NCBI RefSeq assembly: GCF_023343835.1
Contig: NC_064447.1
Coordinates: 2,232,001 to 2,296,000, forward strand
Direction: 5' to 3'
DNA from: Lagopus muta
Lineage: Eukaryota > Chordata > Aves > Galliformes > Phasianidae
Length of the DNA: 64,000 bases
This document shows positions 38,529 to 50,103 of the stretch, piece after piece. The notes beneath the pieces were generated by a model. It saw only the letters and a list, made by a program, of their open reading frames with translations. It had not been told where the DNA came from and made no database searches. The translations under genes were made by a program, and so were the position numbers. How positions within the stretch are numbered: the stretch's first letter is position 1; every line of letters starts with the position of its first letter.

Positions 38529-39230
38529 GCCCTATAGCGCGGCACTGGGGCTCCCTATAGTGTGGCATTAATGCTCCCCATACTATGGCACCAGTTCACC
38601 CCGTGGTATGGCACCAGTGCTCCCCATAGCGTGGCACAGCGTGGCACAGGGACTCCCCGTAGTATGGCACAGAATGATGCCAGTTCTCCTCATACCATAG
38701 CACCAGTTTATCCCACAGCATGACACCAGTCCTACCCATAGAATGGCACTAGGGCTCCCCATGGCATGAAACCAGTGCTCCTCATGGAATGGCACTGGTG
38801 CTTCCCGTTACATGGCAGCAGTCCTCCCCATAGAATGGCAACGGGGCTCCCCATAGCATGGCACTGGGGCTCCTCGTGGCACAGCATTGGTACTCCCCAT
38901 TACATGGCACCAATTCATCCCATATCATGGTATCAGTCCTCCCCATAGCATGGCACTGGTGCTCCCCATAGCATGACACCAGTGCTCCTCATGGAATGGC
39001 GTTGGTGTTCCCCACAGCACAGCACCAGTTCATTCCATAGCACGGCACCAGCCCTCCCTATAGCAGTGGGGCTCCCCATAGCATCACATTGGTTCTCCCC
39101 ATAGTGTGACACCAGTGCTCCTCATGGCATGGCACCAGGTCAACCCATAGCATAGCATCAGTCCTCCACAGAGCATGGCATTGGTGCTCCCCACAGAATG
39201 GCACTGGGGCTCCCCATAGCACAGCACAGC
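38529..39230. repeat. Minisatellite, 23-bp unit, about 30 degenerate copies
   Basis: A unit close to CCCCATAGCATGGCACYRGTG plus CT recurs every 23 bp across about 700 bp. Copies alternate between forms ending CTGGGGCT, CCAGTGCT and CCAGTTCA. Most substitutions fall in the second half of the unit. It lies between the promoter of the PITPNC1-like gene and the 3' end of the MYADM-like gene. No protein-coding role is evident. Confidence 0.9.
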
Positions 39231-40499
39231 AGAACACTGGTAAGCTCCAACCCAACATCATCTGCTGCCAGTGCTCTGTGCGCCCACGAGGGCTCAGCAG
39301 GTCCTGGTAGCACCACATGCCCTGTGCTATGCCACATCCCCAGTGCCTCCCAGTGCCCACCCCCCAGCCCAGCCCCTACCTGCACTCCAGCCTCACCGTA
39401 GCTGATGTGCCACCACCACAAAGCACTGCAGCTCCTCACCAGCACAGCTGCCACGTGCTGCCGTGCCTTTCCTCCATGAATTTCAATCAACTCCAGCCCT
39501 AAAAATAGCTCTGCTCAGTGCTGGGCAGGGCTGAGCTGGGGTGTGTGGCTTTTCCTTTATTTGCTCAAAAAATTTCTGCCTTGGGAGGCTGTGAGTGGCT
39601 CCAGTGGCCCAGCATGGCCCTGCTGGGAGGAGGGGGGGAAGGTCAAGCAGTGCTGTCCCCACAAGAGGACATGGCCGTGGGATGGGAGGTGATGTGGACA
39701 AGGTGCTGGAGCGATGGTGGTGGCACTGGGGAAGGAGCAGGTGGAGCACAGCCTGCGAATGGGCGCTGACAGCAGTGCAGAGCCTGGGGATGCAGAATGT
39801 AGGGGCACAGCACGGCTTGGGGACAGAGTGGGGATACCCTGGGTGCCCAGCACACATCTGGGAGCGCAGTGGAGGGTGCCCTCCCTGCTGGGCACCTCCC
39901 TGCTCTGCATCCTTCTTCCTGGAGTGCCACCATGCTGTGCCACACCCAGAGGGACCACAGGGACATGGGTGGCACTGTGTGTGTCCCCAGGCAGGGAACG
40001 TCCTGGTTCCACCGCCACGGAGTAACGCATGCATGGCCATGCAGCCAGCGTGCCCTGAGCAATGGGGCTCCCACCCCGGTGACAGCACAGTCAGTGCTCG
40101 GGGATCTGGCCCCCCCAGCAGCTGCATTCCTCCCAAACCCGTTCCACAGGACCCCGTGCAGGTGCCAAGTAAAGGCAGCCAGCTTGGGTTTTTCCTGATT
40201 GTGCCCCGCTGACCTGCAGTGAGTGGGAGAGAGGGGGAACCCGGTGCCTCCCTGACCCTGCCCAGCCGCTCAGGGCTGCTGTGGGGCAGCGCTCCCACCC
40301 ACAGCCAAAGGGGAAGAAAGCAGAGAGGCAGAAAAAAGCAAAAAACGACCCAATTTAATCCCAAAGCCCCCCCCCCAGCCCCCAGAGCACCCAGCACCCC
40401 ATACGACTGGGGGGATGGAGCTTTCCGAGGCATCAGCCTCTTCCTCAGCTCTGCATCCCCTGGCCCCACGCGGCACTGCATCCCATCACCCCCCATCCC
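39231..40499 (-). other. Spacer and 3' UTR of the MYADM-like gene
   Basis: Downstream of the MYADM-like stop codon, the minus strand has AATAAA at 39561-39556 and a nearer ATTAAA around 40356. The 3' UTR is therefore probably 0.15-0.95 kb long. A C-run at about 40368-40378 is a G-run in the transcript. The long minus-strand open frame here does not resemble any protein I know. Confidence 0.5.
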
Positions 40500-41366
40500 T
40501 TAGGAAGGGGCCCTGATGAAGACCATCCTGGTGGAGTAGACGAGGTCCACGAGATAGGCGAGGAAGTTGAAGATGGTGAGGAAGGTGACGCCGAGGCTCT
40601 TGTTCCACCAGCAGTTCGTATTGCAGGGATTGGGCCGGCTGCGGCCGTTGAAGCTGTACAGCGGCCATATGATGACAGCAGTGAGGTACATCAGCAGGGC
40701 CAGAGCATTGTAGGCCACCAGCACCTTCTCCAGTGGGCAGGGCATGTAGCTGAGGCAGCGGCCGATGGTTAAGAGGATGATGAGGAGCGTGATGATGAAG
40801 CAGATGGAGTAGACGGCCACACACCACTGCAAGCCGGCGTAAGAGCTGTAGTAATCCAGCAGGGAGAAGATGAGGCAGGCGACGTAAGCCTCGAACACCT
40901 TCAGCAAGCCGGGCACGGTGGAGAGGAAACTGCTGATGTCCCCCGGGCGGGCGCGGGTGAGCCCCACCTCAAGGGCGTAGGCCAGGAAGCAAAGGCAGGA
41001 CATGGCGGTGGCGGCCGCCTGGCGTGCGCAGCGGGCACCCGTACAGGGGCTGGAGATGAAGGCGGATGGGAACACCACGGAGCTGGTGAACACCATCAGG
41101 GCCGCCAGCATGGCGAAGGCGGCCGTCAGGTCGTCCCAGGAGACGGGCAGCTTGGGAGGCAGCTCCAGCAGCTCCAGCAGCAGCACCAACAGCGTGACGG
41201 CGAAGCAGAAGCACCAGGTGAACATGCACCACGTCCCGTAGGGCCCTCTGAAGTTACCGGTGGAGGCCACCAGGCTGAAGGAGAGGCAGGACAGCAGGAC
41301 GGCGAAAAGCCGTGCGATGCCCACCCAGGAGGTGACGGCCGTCCAGTTCACCGACACCACCGCCAT
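40500..41366 (-). CDS. MYADM-like tetraspan (MARVEL-domain) membrane protein
   Basis: MYADM-family proteins are multi-pass membrane proteins with two MARVEL domains, associated with ordered plasma-membrane domains and Rac1 localisation. One uninterrupted frame of 288 residues fits the single coding exon of this family. Eight hydrophobic segments are visible. Family hallmarks are SFSLVAS, MFTWCFCFAVTL, LTRARPGDISSFLSTVPGLL, QWCVAVYSICFI and the ending NFLAYLVDLVYSTRMVFIR. The frame stays open upstream to 41678, but MAVVSVNW at 41366 has a good context (GCAGCCATGG) and matches the family's short N-terminus. It resembles MYADM somewhat more than MYADML2, so I leave the symbol open. Confidence 0.88.
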   Translation of the reverse strand: MAVVSVNWTAVTSWVGIARLFAVLLSCLSFSLVASTGNFRGPYGTWCMFTWCFCFAVTLLVLLLELLELPPKLPVSWDDLTAAFAMLAALMVFTSSVVFPSAFISSPCTGARCARQAAATAMSCLCFLAYALEVGLTRARPGDISSFLSTVPGLLKVFEAYVACLIFSLLDYYSSYAGLQWCVAVYSICFIITLLIILLTIGRCLSYMPCPLEKVLVAYNALALLMYLTAVIIWPLYSFNGRSRPNPCNTNCWWNKSLGVTFLTIFNFLAYLVDLVYSTRMVFIRAPS

Positions 41367-42037
41367 GGCTGCGTCGTGCCTGTAGGGCTGCCGGGACTCA
41401 GGGTGGGGCACCGGGCCCCCCGGCCCCACTGCTGCCACCAGCACGGCGCAGCCAGCTGTGGGTGGATCATTAACATGGGGCTGAGCCTTGCAGATCGAGC
41501 CGGGGGGGCAGCGTGCTGGCAGCCAGCCCGTGCCCTGCCCTGGGGCGGGGGCAAAACGCAGCCTCCTGAGCTCCCCAACAGCTCCCAGCAGACCCCACGC
41601 CGTGCCATGTGTGAGCGAGGGGTTGGGGTCAGGAACGACTCCCCCCTTAACCTGGCACCCCCCCCCTTCCCCCACCACCCATCAGGACATGCCCATCAGG
41701 GAGCGGTTGGGTGTAGCTCCGCACCCCTGGGTGCCACCTCCTGGTGCGGCCGCAGCCGATAAGCGGCTCAAAGTCCGGGCGCCAGCGGGGCGGTGGCAGG
41801 GAGTCCTGCTGCCACCTATGGGGCTGTCAGCACAGAGGGTGGCACTGCGGGACGGCGGATGCTGAAGGTTCTGTTTTCACCTTTAATGTTGAGCGGGCTC
41901 CGGGCGTCTCAGCAGAGCTCGGGGACACCCGGGGAGCCCCCTCTGTTTGTCCTCGTGGGCTGGGGCGGCTGCAAGCTGAGGTGCACAGTCACTGTGGGAT
42001 GGGGGCCGGGTGCTGCCATGGGGTTGGGCCCCAGGGC
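41367..42037. other. Spacer between the MYADM-like gene and the septin gene
   Basis: Holds the 5' region of the MYADM-like gene. At its right side is a minus-strand ATTAAA (41887-41882), a plausible poly(A) signal about 150 bp past the septin stop codon. No coding exon was recognised. Confidence 0.5.
41882..41887 (-). terminator. Candidate poly(A) signal of the septin gene
   Basis: ATTAAA on the minus strand, about 150 bp after the stop codon. I found no AATAAA closer. Confidence 0.5.
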
Positions 42038-45000
42038 TCAGAGGTTGCTCTCATCCCCGTCCTCATCCCTGCCTGGCAGCCCGTTGTTGGAGCTTGGCGC
42101 CAGCCGGTTGCTCTCGTTCAGCCGCCGCACGCGGTAGCTCTCGTAATGCACGTTGTGGGTGATGTCCTTGAGGTCCTGCAGGTGGGACCTGCCCGGGGAG
42201 CAAGGCATCGTGTTACTCTCATGCACCCCTTGCAGCTTCGGGGCGCCCAGAGCCAGCTGCCCAGCCCGGGGTGCTCTGTGGTGTGACCCCAACCCCGGCT
42301 CACCGGATGAGCAGGTCCCGCAGCATGGGGAACTCACAGTGTGCCGGGTTCTCCACTGCAAGGCAAGGCAGAGAGCTGTGGGGTCGGCTCTGTGCCGTGG
42401 GGACAGCACCCACCATGCAGGGGTGCACCTCTGGGCGCTGCTCCCCGCGAGGTGCCCTGGTGGCAGCCTGGTCCCGTTCCTTGGGGACGCTGTGAGCTGC
42501 CCTTACCTTCGATGATGCCCCACTTGGTCTTGCGGCCCAGCACCCGTTTGCCGTTCACCTGGTGCTCCTGGTCCGCCCCCACCACGGCGAATGGGATCTT
42601 CTCCTTTGGGATCCAGGGAACAAGGTCACCCCAGGGTGCCCCCACGCTCCCCCCTGCGCCAGCCTCCCAACACTCACCCGGATCCTATCATTGAGCAACC
42701 GGTCATCTGGGTCCTCATCGAAATCCTCCTGCGGGTACACGCTGATGGCGTGGGCCTTCAGGTCCCGTTGGATCTGCAGGACACGGGGTGTAAGGGGCTG
42801 CCGGACAACAGCAGGGGGGCAGGAGGGCCAGGAGCCCCCTGTGCCTCCCCTCACCCGCTGCTTGAACTCCTCCCGCTCCTCCAGAGTGAGCGTGTCAGCC
42901 TTGGCAATCACCGGCACCACGTTGACGATCTTGCTCAGCCTCCGCATGAATTCCAGGTCGAGGGGACGCAGCCTGGTTGAGGGGGGGGGACAGCTGTCAC
43001 CTTGCCACCCCTTGGCAGCACCCATGGGTGCGGGGTCACTGCCGTGGCGCTCACCAGTGCCCCGTGGGGGGGATGAAATACACGCAGCCGTGCACCCGGC
43101 TGTCCGGGATCTTCCTCTTGCGGGTGATGAGGATCTCCTCGCGCAGGTACCGCTCGTACTGCTCGTTGATGTACTTGATGATGGGCTCCCAGCTGGGGAC
43201 AGGGGATGGATCAGAGCAGCCCCGTTGGGGTTTAGCCTCTCCCAAATGCCACCACAGTGGCCGTTTCCTACCAGTTGTCGTTGTTGATCTGGTCCCCAAA
43301 TCCCGGCGTGTCTGTCACCGTCAGCTTCATCTTCACACCCTTCTCCTCGATGACTGTGGGATCAGCGGGATCCGTGCATTAAGCAGAAGCAGGAGACCGA
43401 GGTGGGGGTCCCTGCCATCTCACTCGCCCCCCATCCCCTCCCTCTCCCATGGCTTTGTGGACACATTGGTGACCTTACCATGGGTGACTGATTGCAGCTG
43501 CACCGTCTTTGGGATGCGCTCCTCCTGGCCAGGCTGTGAGGCTTTGCGGCTCACCTTGGACTTGAAGAGGGTGTTCACCATGGTGGACTTCCCCAGCCCG
43601 CTCTGCCCTGTGAGGACATGAACGGCTCCACGTTGTCCCCTCCCATGCATTTATAACCCCCCACCATAGCTCTGCTTGGAAGCACCCCAATCCTGCAGGA
43701 CAAAGATAGGACGCCCAACTCCTGGTGTGCAGGGAGCACAGCCACGCCACTGCACTATGAGACCCATCCTTCTTCAGTCTCTTGTTGCTTCAGTCTCCCC
43801 AAAGCCTGAGTTCCCCAACTCTCTGCCCACACGGTGGCATCAGATTCCCAGCAGCCAAACCCTGCAGGCGCTCACCGACAACCATGATGTTGAATTCAAA
43901 GCCCATCTTCATGGTCTTCACCTTCATCTGCTCGAGCACGGCCTCGATCCCCACATACCCAAACAGCTCATGCACCCCACGGTCAGGGGGCAACTCTTGG
44001 GGCACGGCCGCTGCCTCCATGCTGCGCTCCTGGGGCTCCAGGCTGCTCCCTGTGCAGGGTGAACACAGTGTCAGCAGGACACCCCAAAACCAGCACCCAG
44101 CACACTACCATTCCCAGGAGGACAGCCGGATGCCTTCGGTGCTGCTCACCCTGCTGCCGTTGCCCCAGCAGCAGCCACGCCAGTGGGCACACAGCCCCGG
44201 CGCATTCCTGGCAGCCGGCGAGGTGAAGCACGGCAACGGGGCATGCCACCTCCTGGCACCATGGGGACGAGGCTGTCCCTTAGTGGCATCACTGGGGCTC
44301 TGCCAACATCCTGGTGCCCACAGCCACCTGTGCCCTCCATCGTGCCCCCCCGCAGCTCCACAAGCGGTGGTGTCACCAGCACGGCCACCAGCACCGCCTC
44401 CCCGGTGAACACCTCGCCTCACAGCCTTGGTGCACACAGGGGGCTCTGGGCATGGCACACGATGTGTCACTCCACATCGCTCCCGGCACTGTGGCAGCAC
44501 TGTGGTGCTGGTGCTGACACACAGCTGGCCCCGAGGAGGTGACAGTGGGTGACAGTAGCGGTGCCATCGCAAGGCCACCGGGTGACTAGCAGCCTGGCAA
44601 CCACAAGGCATGCAGCCGAGACCCCCGCCCCAGCCTTTGTGTGGTGGCTGACGGCCCCCAGAGCTGTCTGTTCCCCTCCTCCTCCCCCTCCTCCTTCCCT
44701 CCTGGCACAGCCATTGTTTGGGTCCTACCTCCGTGATGATGCGCTGTCCCCACTCCCACACAGCCTCCTAAGGATGAGGCTGTCCCCGGTCCCTGTCACC
44801 GCAGCACTGCAACCTGGTCCCAACCCTACCGGGCTCAAATACAGGCTGCAGCCTGGCTGCTCCCGCACATGCCCAGCATGGCAATAACCCAGCCTCCCCG
44901 CCTCCCCTCCTCTCCCACCCATGCACTGAGTTTGCCCATTCTACGCTCAGCCCCAAGCCCCGCCAGCGGCAATGGGAACCTCAGCACAGTGACACCCTTT

Positions 45001-48000
45001 CCTCCAAGCATCCCCCCATCACCCCAGCACCCATCGCATGGGTGTCCCGGCTGCACAACTCCAGGTCTCCAAAGGGCAAGGGGAGCACGCGCTGTCACCC
45101 ACCTGGCATTGGGTGTTCAGGCACCGGGGACCCCTACGCCCAGCACTGCCCACCCCGATGCCGCAGTGCCCCACGGCGCCTGCGTCCCCCGGCCCACGCT
45201 GCAGCCTCCCTGCATGGCACATATGTGCCAGCCCATTTCTTGGCACCAGTAAGGCTCGGGCGGCAGCTTGCCGGCACAGCCATGTGCCATGTGGCCTGGA
45301 GAAGAGGGACATGCAGCACCTGGCCTGAAGATGCTGGGAGGTGGATGGAGCAGACGTGCAGAAATGGCATCTCAGAGAGGGGGCCCGGGCACCCCTTGCC
45401 CACTTGTGGGTGCCAGACAACAACTAGAGCTGGGGACAGCAGCAGCCGGGATGGGATGCCCTGGTGACACCACCCCAGGGTGCTCCCAGGGGGAAGATGT
45501 TCCCCTCCAAACCTGACACAGCCCAGCACGAGCCGGGCTCCGGCCGCCCACAGCACCCTCCCACTCAGCTGGGGCTTTCCTCGGAAATGTCAAAACACCA
45601 GGACTTCCTGGTGACAGCAGTGACACCCACTCGGCTGGGGGAGGGTGGGTGGAGGGGGGGTGGTGGTGGCAGGGCGCTGCCTGCAGGGCCCTATCCTGTC
45701 CTGCCCACCACTCAGCACAGCACCCAACCCCCCATGCACCCACCGCAGCATCACGGTCACCACGACAGATCCGGAACCGAGTAACAGAGCTACTGCTGCA
45801 TCACCCCACTGTCCCCCCCGCAGCCACCACAGAGTGCTACCTGCTCACAGCACAGCCCTGCACATCCCCTTTCATCCTCTGCTCCCCAAACCCACCCCAA
45901 GCAGCAGACCCCCTACCTGCCCCTCACGCCTCCTCACCGCTGGGTTGCAAGGTGCCCACGTCCTCCCACGTCCTCCCAGGTTGGCACCCACACCAGGCTC
46001 CCAGCACGGCCGTCACCTCCCACCCTGTGCTGCGCTGTGCCGAGCCGTGCCGATGGCAAAGCCAAGCAGACACAAACATTATCCCTTCATGTGGCCCCGG
46101 ATAATGGCTCCCTGCAGACAGACCTGTTCCGGGCTAATTGAGAAGGGTTTATTTTCCAGGCTGGGACGGGTAAACCCGGGTTCGTGGTCTCCCAGCATGG
46201 TTTAATTACTGATGCGGCGTTAATCGGCATGTTGGCCGGGAAGTCTGTAATAAGCTGAGGGGGTGGAGGTGGGCAGGAGGGGATGGGAAAGGAGCGCGCA
46301 TCGCCGGGACTGCAGCCCCGTGACCCAGAAGCTCCATTGCACAGATGGAGGGCAATGGGGTGCGGGTCCCCAGCCCATGGAAGAGCCTGCAGTGGCCATG
46401 CCGCAGTGGCGGTGCCACGCACAACCCGAAGGGACAGCAGCAACGGTTGTCCCCATGACCAGAGATGCAAGCATAGCCACAAGCAGAAGCAGAAGTGAGA
46501 GCGCAGGGCCCTGCCGTGTCAATGGGGACTGAAATCCGGCAGTGACAGCGAGCAGCCCCACGCCACACACCAAGGGACCTGCACACCCACCCTGCCCTTC
46601 GCCCCGCGCCCTCGGCCACCCCTACCTCGCTGCACCACGAGCCGGTCACCGCTCACCGGCCGAATAACTCCTGGGGTGCAGGCAGGAGGAGGCTGCAGCC
46701 CACGGCCCCTCCTCCGCTCCTCCTCCTCCTCCTCACCCCGGGGCGCTGCGTGGGCGCTGGGTGGAAGTGAAACGGGGCGGCCGTGGAGGGAAGCTCGGCG
46801 CTTCCTGAAAAGAGGAGCGCGCCCGGGAGCGCACCGTCCCCGTCCCGGCGCCCGCCCGCTGCCCTCCGGCTCACGCCCACTCCGTGACCCATCCCATCCC
46901 GTCCCCAGCACCCGAACCACTGTCCCCAGCGTGTCCCCCAGCGCGGGCGCTGCCGGGCCGGCTCGGCCACGGGCATTGCTGCCGCATGATTCACGCAGCC
47001 CCGAGCGGAGGGATGGATGGAGGGATGGAGGGATGGATGCCTTTGCGCGCGTCAGTACTTAAAGCCGCGGCGACGGCGGCATGCGAGACACCTGAGAGAG
47101 ACAGCAGTGCTCCCCAGGCACACAGACAGCTCTCCCCAGGCACACAAACAGGCGGCCACCGTGGCGTCCGGCCCCGAGGACGGCAGTGCCCTGGGGATGG
47201 ATGGGGATGCAGCTGAGCCTGGTGCCTTGTGGCCCCGTGCTGTGACCGGGCTCCCCAGGGCAAGGGGATGGAGGGGACACGGGGCGCTGCCAGGTTGCAT
47301 GGTGGCTCTTGAGCAGGGCACGGTGCCACTCACTGCCACCAACAGCCACACATTCAAGTGGCACCTGGAACACGTGGCCATCACACGTCTCCACTATCAT
47401 AAAAGCAGCAACCAGCATGGGAACAACGTGGAGATGGGAGCAACGGCTCAGGGATTCTGAGAGGCTTTGACTACTGTGACCACATCCCCACCACCACCAG
47501 TCCCCAGCACCAGCAGTGGTGGCATGAGGTGGCAATGTCACACCCAGAGAAAGGACAGAGGGGAGGAGCGAGTCCTACCGTGCTCCAGTGTCACCGTGGC
47601 ACAGCATCCATCTGCAGCCTGGCCGAGCCCTCGTGGCATCACCAAGCAGCTCCCCACGGTGGGACCGGTGCTGCCGATGTTCCTCAGTGCCAATGGGGTG
47701 CCTGGCCCCAGCACCACCCCGCCGAGGAAGGCAGGCTGGGAGCTCACCTGCACCGTCTGTGGCTGTGACACCAGCTTGAAGGGTGCAGCTGGGGGGAGCA
47801 GCCCTTCCCCAGGGCCGGTGGCTGCAGTGACAGCCAGGGGGGTCGGGCGAGCCAGGCGGGGGCTGGCACTGAGACTGACCCTGAGCTGGGTGCGGGGCAG
47901 CCCTGGGGCCATCTCACCACCTGAAGAGGAGGAGGAGGAAGGCAGGTGGGTGTGGAGCAGGGCAGAGGGGCTGTGGGCACCCCATGGCTGTGTGGGGTGT

Positions 48001-50103
48001 GGGGCTGGCAGGGGGATTCCTGGCTCCTCGGCGATGTGCAGGTCCAGTGCTGGCAGCGAGCTGTGCCCGGCGGCCACATGCAGGGAACATTCTGCTTCCA
48101 CTGGGAAGACGCAGCCGTGCGATGGCACTTTCTTCAAGCAGGAGTCGGCAGCCAGGGAGGCTGCAGGAGGCTGGGGGGCCGCGGGGCTCTCCAGGCTGGA
48201 GCTGGAGCTGCGCAGGCTCTCACCGTCGCTGCCTGGCCCCGTGTGGCTCTGGAAGGAGGTGATGCTGCCAGGAGCCCGGCCGGCACGGTGCTGACCCCGC
48301 AGCAATGGGCTGTGTGGTGCAGGGCCGGGCTGCAGCACCCGGTGGCTCTCGGTGGCACTCGCAGGCAGCGGGGACACAGTGGGGGATCCGGGAGCATCAC
48401 CTGCATCCTCTGCCTCAAACGACTTCTTGAGGGCTGGGGAGAGACGGAGAGGTGTGAGGGCAGCACTGGGGCTCGATGGCACTGCAACTTTAGGGGCTCC
48501 CCCCGTGCACCGGGTGCCAAAGGGCCGTCTGTGAGCCCAGCCCAGATGGGAAACCAGATCGGTGCTGCCGGCCCCTCGGCTTTGTTCCCCAGCACTTATC
48601 TGTGGGTTGGTGCCGTGGCTCCCGGCTCCCCGCACCGCACAGTGCCCGCTTTATTCCCCTGTAAGGGATCCGGCCCCACGTAACCAGATCCCTGCCCAAG
48701 CTGCTGCTCTCCCCCCACATTCAGCACAGCTCGGCGCAGGATCCCTGCCTTATTCCGGTGCGTTAACCCTGAAGCCTACTGATGGCACAGCCATCAGATG
48801 GCACTCCCACCCTACAGCCGTAGTGCCCCTGCCAGGAGGGTTCTGAGCCTCCACCACAAGCAGGCAGATGCATACGGGGGGGTCAGGACCCGTGCTGTGT
48901 CCTGGGGCTGAACGCTCCTCGTGCTCCCCCCGTCCATTCGCAGCCCTTTGGGCACCATCGGGGCACTCCACTACTCTGGGAGCTGCTCTCCTCTGGCTGC
49001 AGCGCCGCGGTGGGTCTGCATGGAGGGACCCCCCCACCCCCATTAACCCCTCCCACAGGCAGGAAGCGGCAGTGCGGCCCCCCTGGGAACTGCGCTCCTG
49101 CCAGATCCGCCCCAGCGGCTCCGTTTGGTGCCGGCTCCCCACGGAGAGCGCCGGGAGCTGAAGCTCCCACGGAGCCCCCCCACCCCCCCGCCGCTCTGCC
49201 GTGTGTGCAGCACGAGGCCCCGTCAGCAGCGGGTGATGGGAACGGGCACGGGGAGCGATGGGGATAAGGGAGAAATGGGGATCTGAAGTGATGGGCACAG
49301 GGGATGATAAGGACCCAGGGGTAATGGGGACCCGGGGGATGATGGGGACCTGGGGGATGATGGGGACCCTGGGCAAAGAGGCCGAGCTGGGGCTCGGTGC
49401 CCCGTCCCCTCCCCAGGTCACCTCCCTGTGCCCGGGGCTGGGCACAGGGGTCAGGGGTCGGGGCGGGGGTGATGCTAATAACAGCTCTGGGCCGGCAGGT
49501 ATGTTCCAGCCCGGGGCTGCCGGGGAGGGCGGTGGAGAAAGACAAGGGGTTCTGCACCCTCCCCTTCCTCGCGTTTCTCCCACCGCTGAACCCCGTGCCC
49601 CCCCCGGTAGGTGCTGCATTCCTCCCGCCGAGGGCAGCAGCCGCCCCAGGTCGGATTTCTCCGCCCGCTCCTCCCCGAGCTGCCCCTTCCCGACCCCGGC
49701 GAGCGGCGGAGGGGGGGATTGGGGGGGGGCGGGGAGTTGGGGCTGAAAGGAAGATAAAAAAGGGGGGGGGAAGACAAACACACACCCCCAAAAAAGCCAA
49801 GTCTCGCTGTTGCCGGATCCCCCCTCCCCCCCGTCAAAGCTGCCCAGCCCCGTTCGGTTGCACAGAGTGGGAGAAGCCCACGCTCGGTCTCGGGATGCAC
49901 GCGTGGGGCGGTGCAGAGACACACATGGACCATCCAGACCATTCACACACGTACGTACACGCGGAGATACACGCGGGGAGAGCCTTTCACGCACCCACGG
50001 GGAAAAGCGGCTGCGGGTGAGGCTCGGGGCGGGGGGTCCCGACCTCACCTTCGAAGTCGCTGAGGATCCCGTCCAGGTGCTCCTTCACCGAGAGCCGGGC
50101 CAT
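42038..50103 (-). CDS. SEPTIN12: SEPTIN12-like septin with a SEPTIN9-type N-terminal extension
   Basis: Septins are GTP-binding proteins that polymerise into filaments; the SEPTIN3/9/12 group occupies one position in the hetero-oligomer. Eleven coding exons: 50049-50103, 47579-48433, 43876-44049, 43479-43607, 43272-43353, 43055-43192, 42855-42972, 42678-42773, 42507-42603, 42304-42355 and 42038-42188. They give 648 residues with matching phases. The GTPase core has the P-loop GQSGLGKST, switch DTPGFGD and AKAD. Core wording ([38 protein letters not shown]) is SEPTIN12-type. As in the rest of this group, no long C-terminal coiled coil follows. Exon 1 ([18 protein letters not shown]) and the start of exon 2 ([10 protein letters not shown]) look like a SEPTIN9 long-isoform N-terminus. 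Exon 2 (855 nt) encodes a Ser/Pro/Ala-rich, low-complexity region. A short isoform could start at the internal MEAAAVPQ near 44020. Confidence 0.88.
44050..47578 (-). other. Septin intron 2, with a possible internal promoter
   Basis: The intron is about 3.5 kb. Its right part (about 46600-47090) is CpG-rich with GA/CT-rich runs, like a promoter, and could start short septin transcripts that splice to the exon at 43876-44049. I see no coding exon. Open frames on both strands are GC-driven. Confidence 0.45.
48434..50048 (-). other. Septin intron 1, GC-rich
   Basis: The intron holds a short tandem array at about 49281-49375 (phrase GATGATGGGGACC, near-18-20-bp spacing) and a dense series of guanine runs at 49690-49770. 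Long minus-strand open frames reflect GC content. Confidence 0.5.

Noticed and set aside
37625-38545. 306-codon minus-strand open frame
   Set aside because: It overlaps the CpG-rich promoter and 5' noncoding exon of the PITPNC1-like gene; the composition explains the open frame.
39483-40496. 337-codon minus-strand open frame after the MYADM-like stop
   Set aside because: It is 3' UTR and spacer of the MYADM-like gene, with no family resemblance and a poly(A) signal inside it.
41367-41678. 104-residue N-terminal extension of the MYADM-like protein
   Set aside because: The frame is open but low-complexity and unlike the family. The ATG at 41366 has a strong context and gives the usual length.
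47538-48635. Stand-alone 365-residue minus-strand gene
   Set aside because: Most of it is exon 2 of the septin, bounded by good splice sites at 48433 and 47579 that keep phase with both neighbours.
48750-50048. 432-codon minus-strand open frame
   Set aside because: It lies wholly in septin intron 1 and is rich in CpG and simple repeats. It shows no domain, and its length follows from the GC content.
42038-50103. Calling the septin SEPTIN9 or SEPTIN3
   Set aside because: Core phrases such as [20 protein letters not shown] and [16 protein letters not shown] follow SEPTIN12. Only the N-terminal exons resemble SEPTIN9. Neighbours also favour the 16p13.3-type locus.
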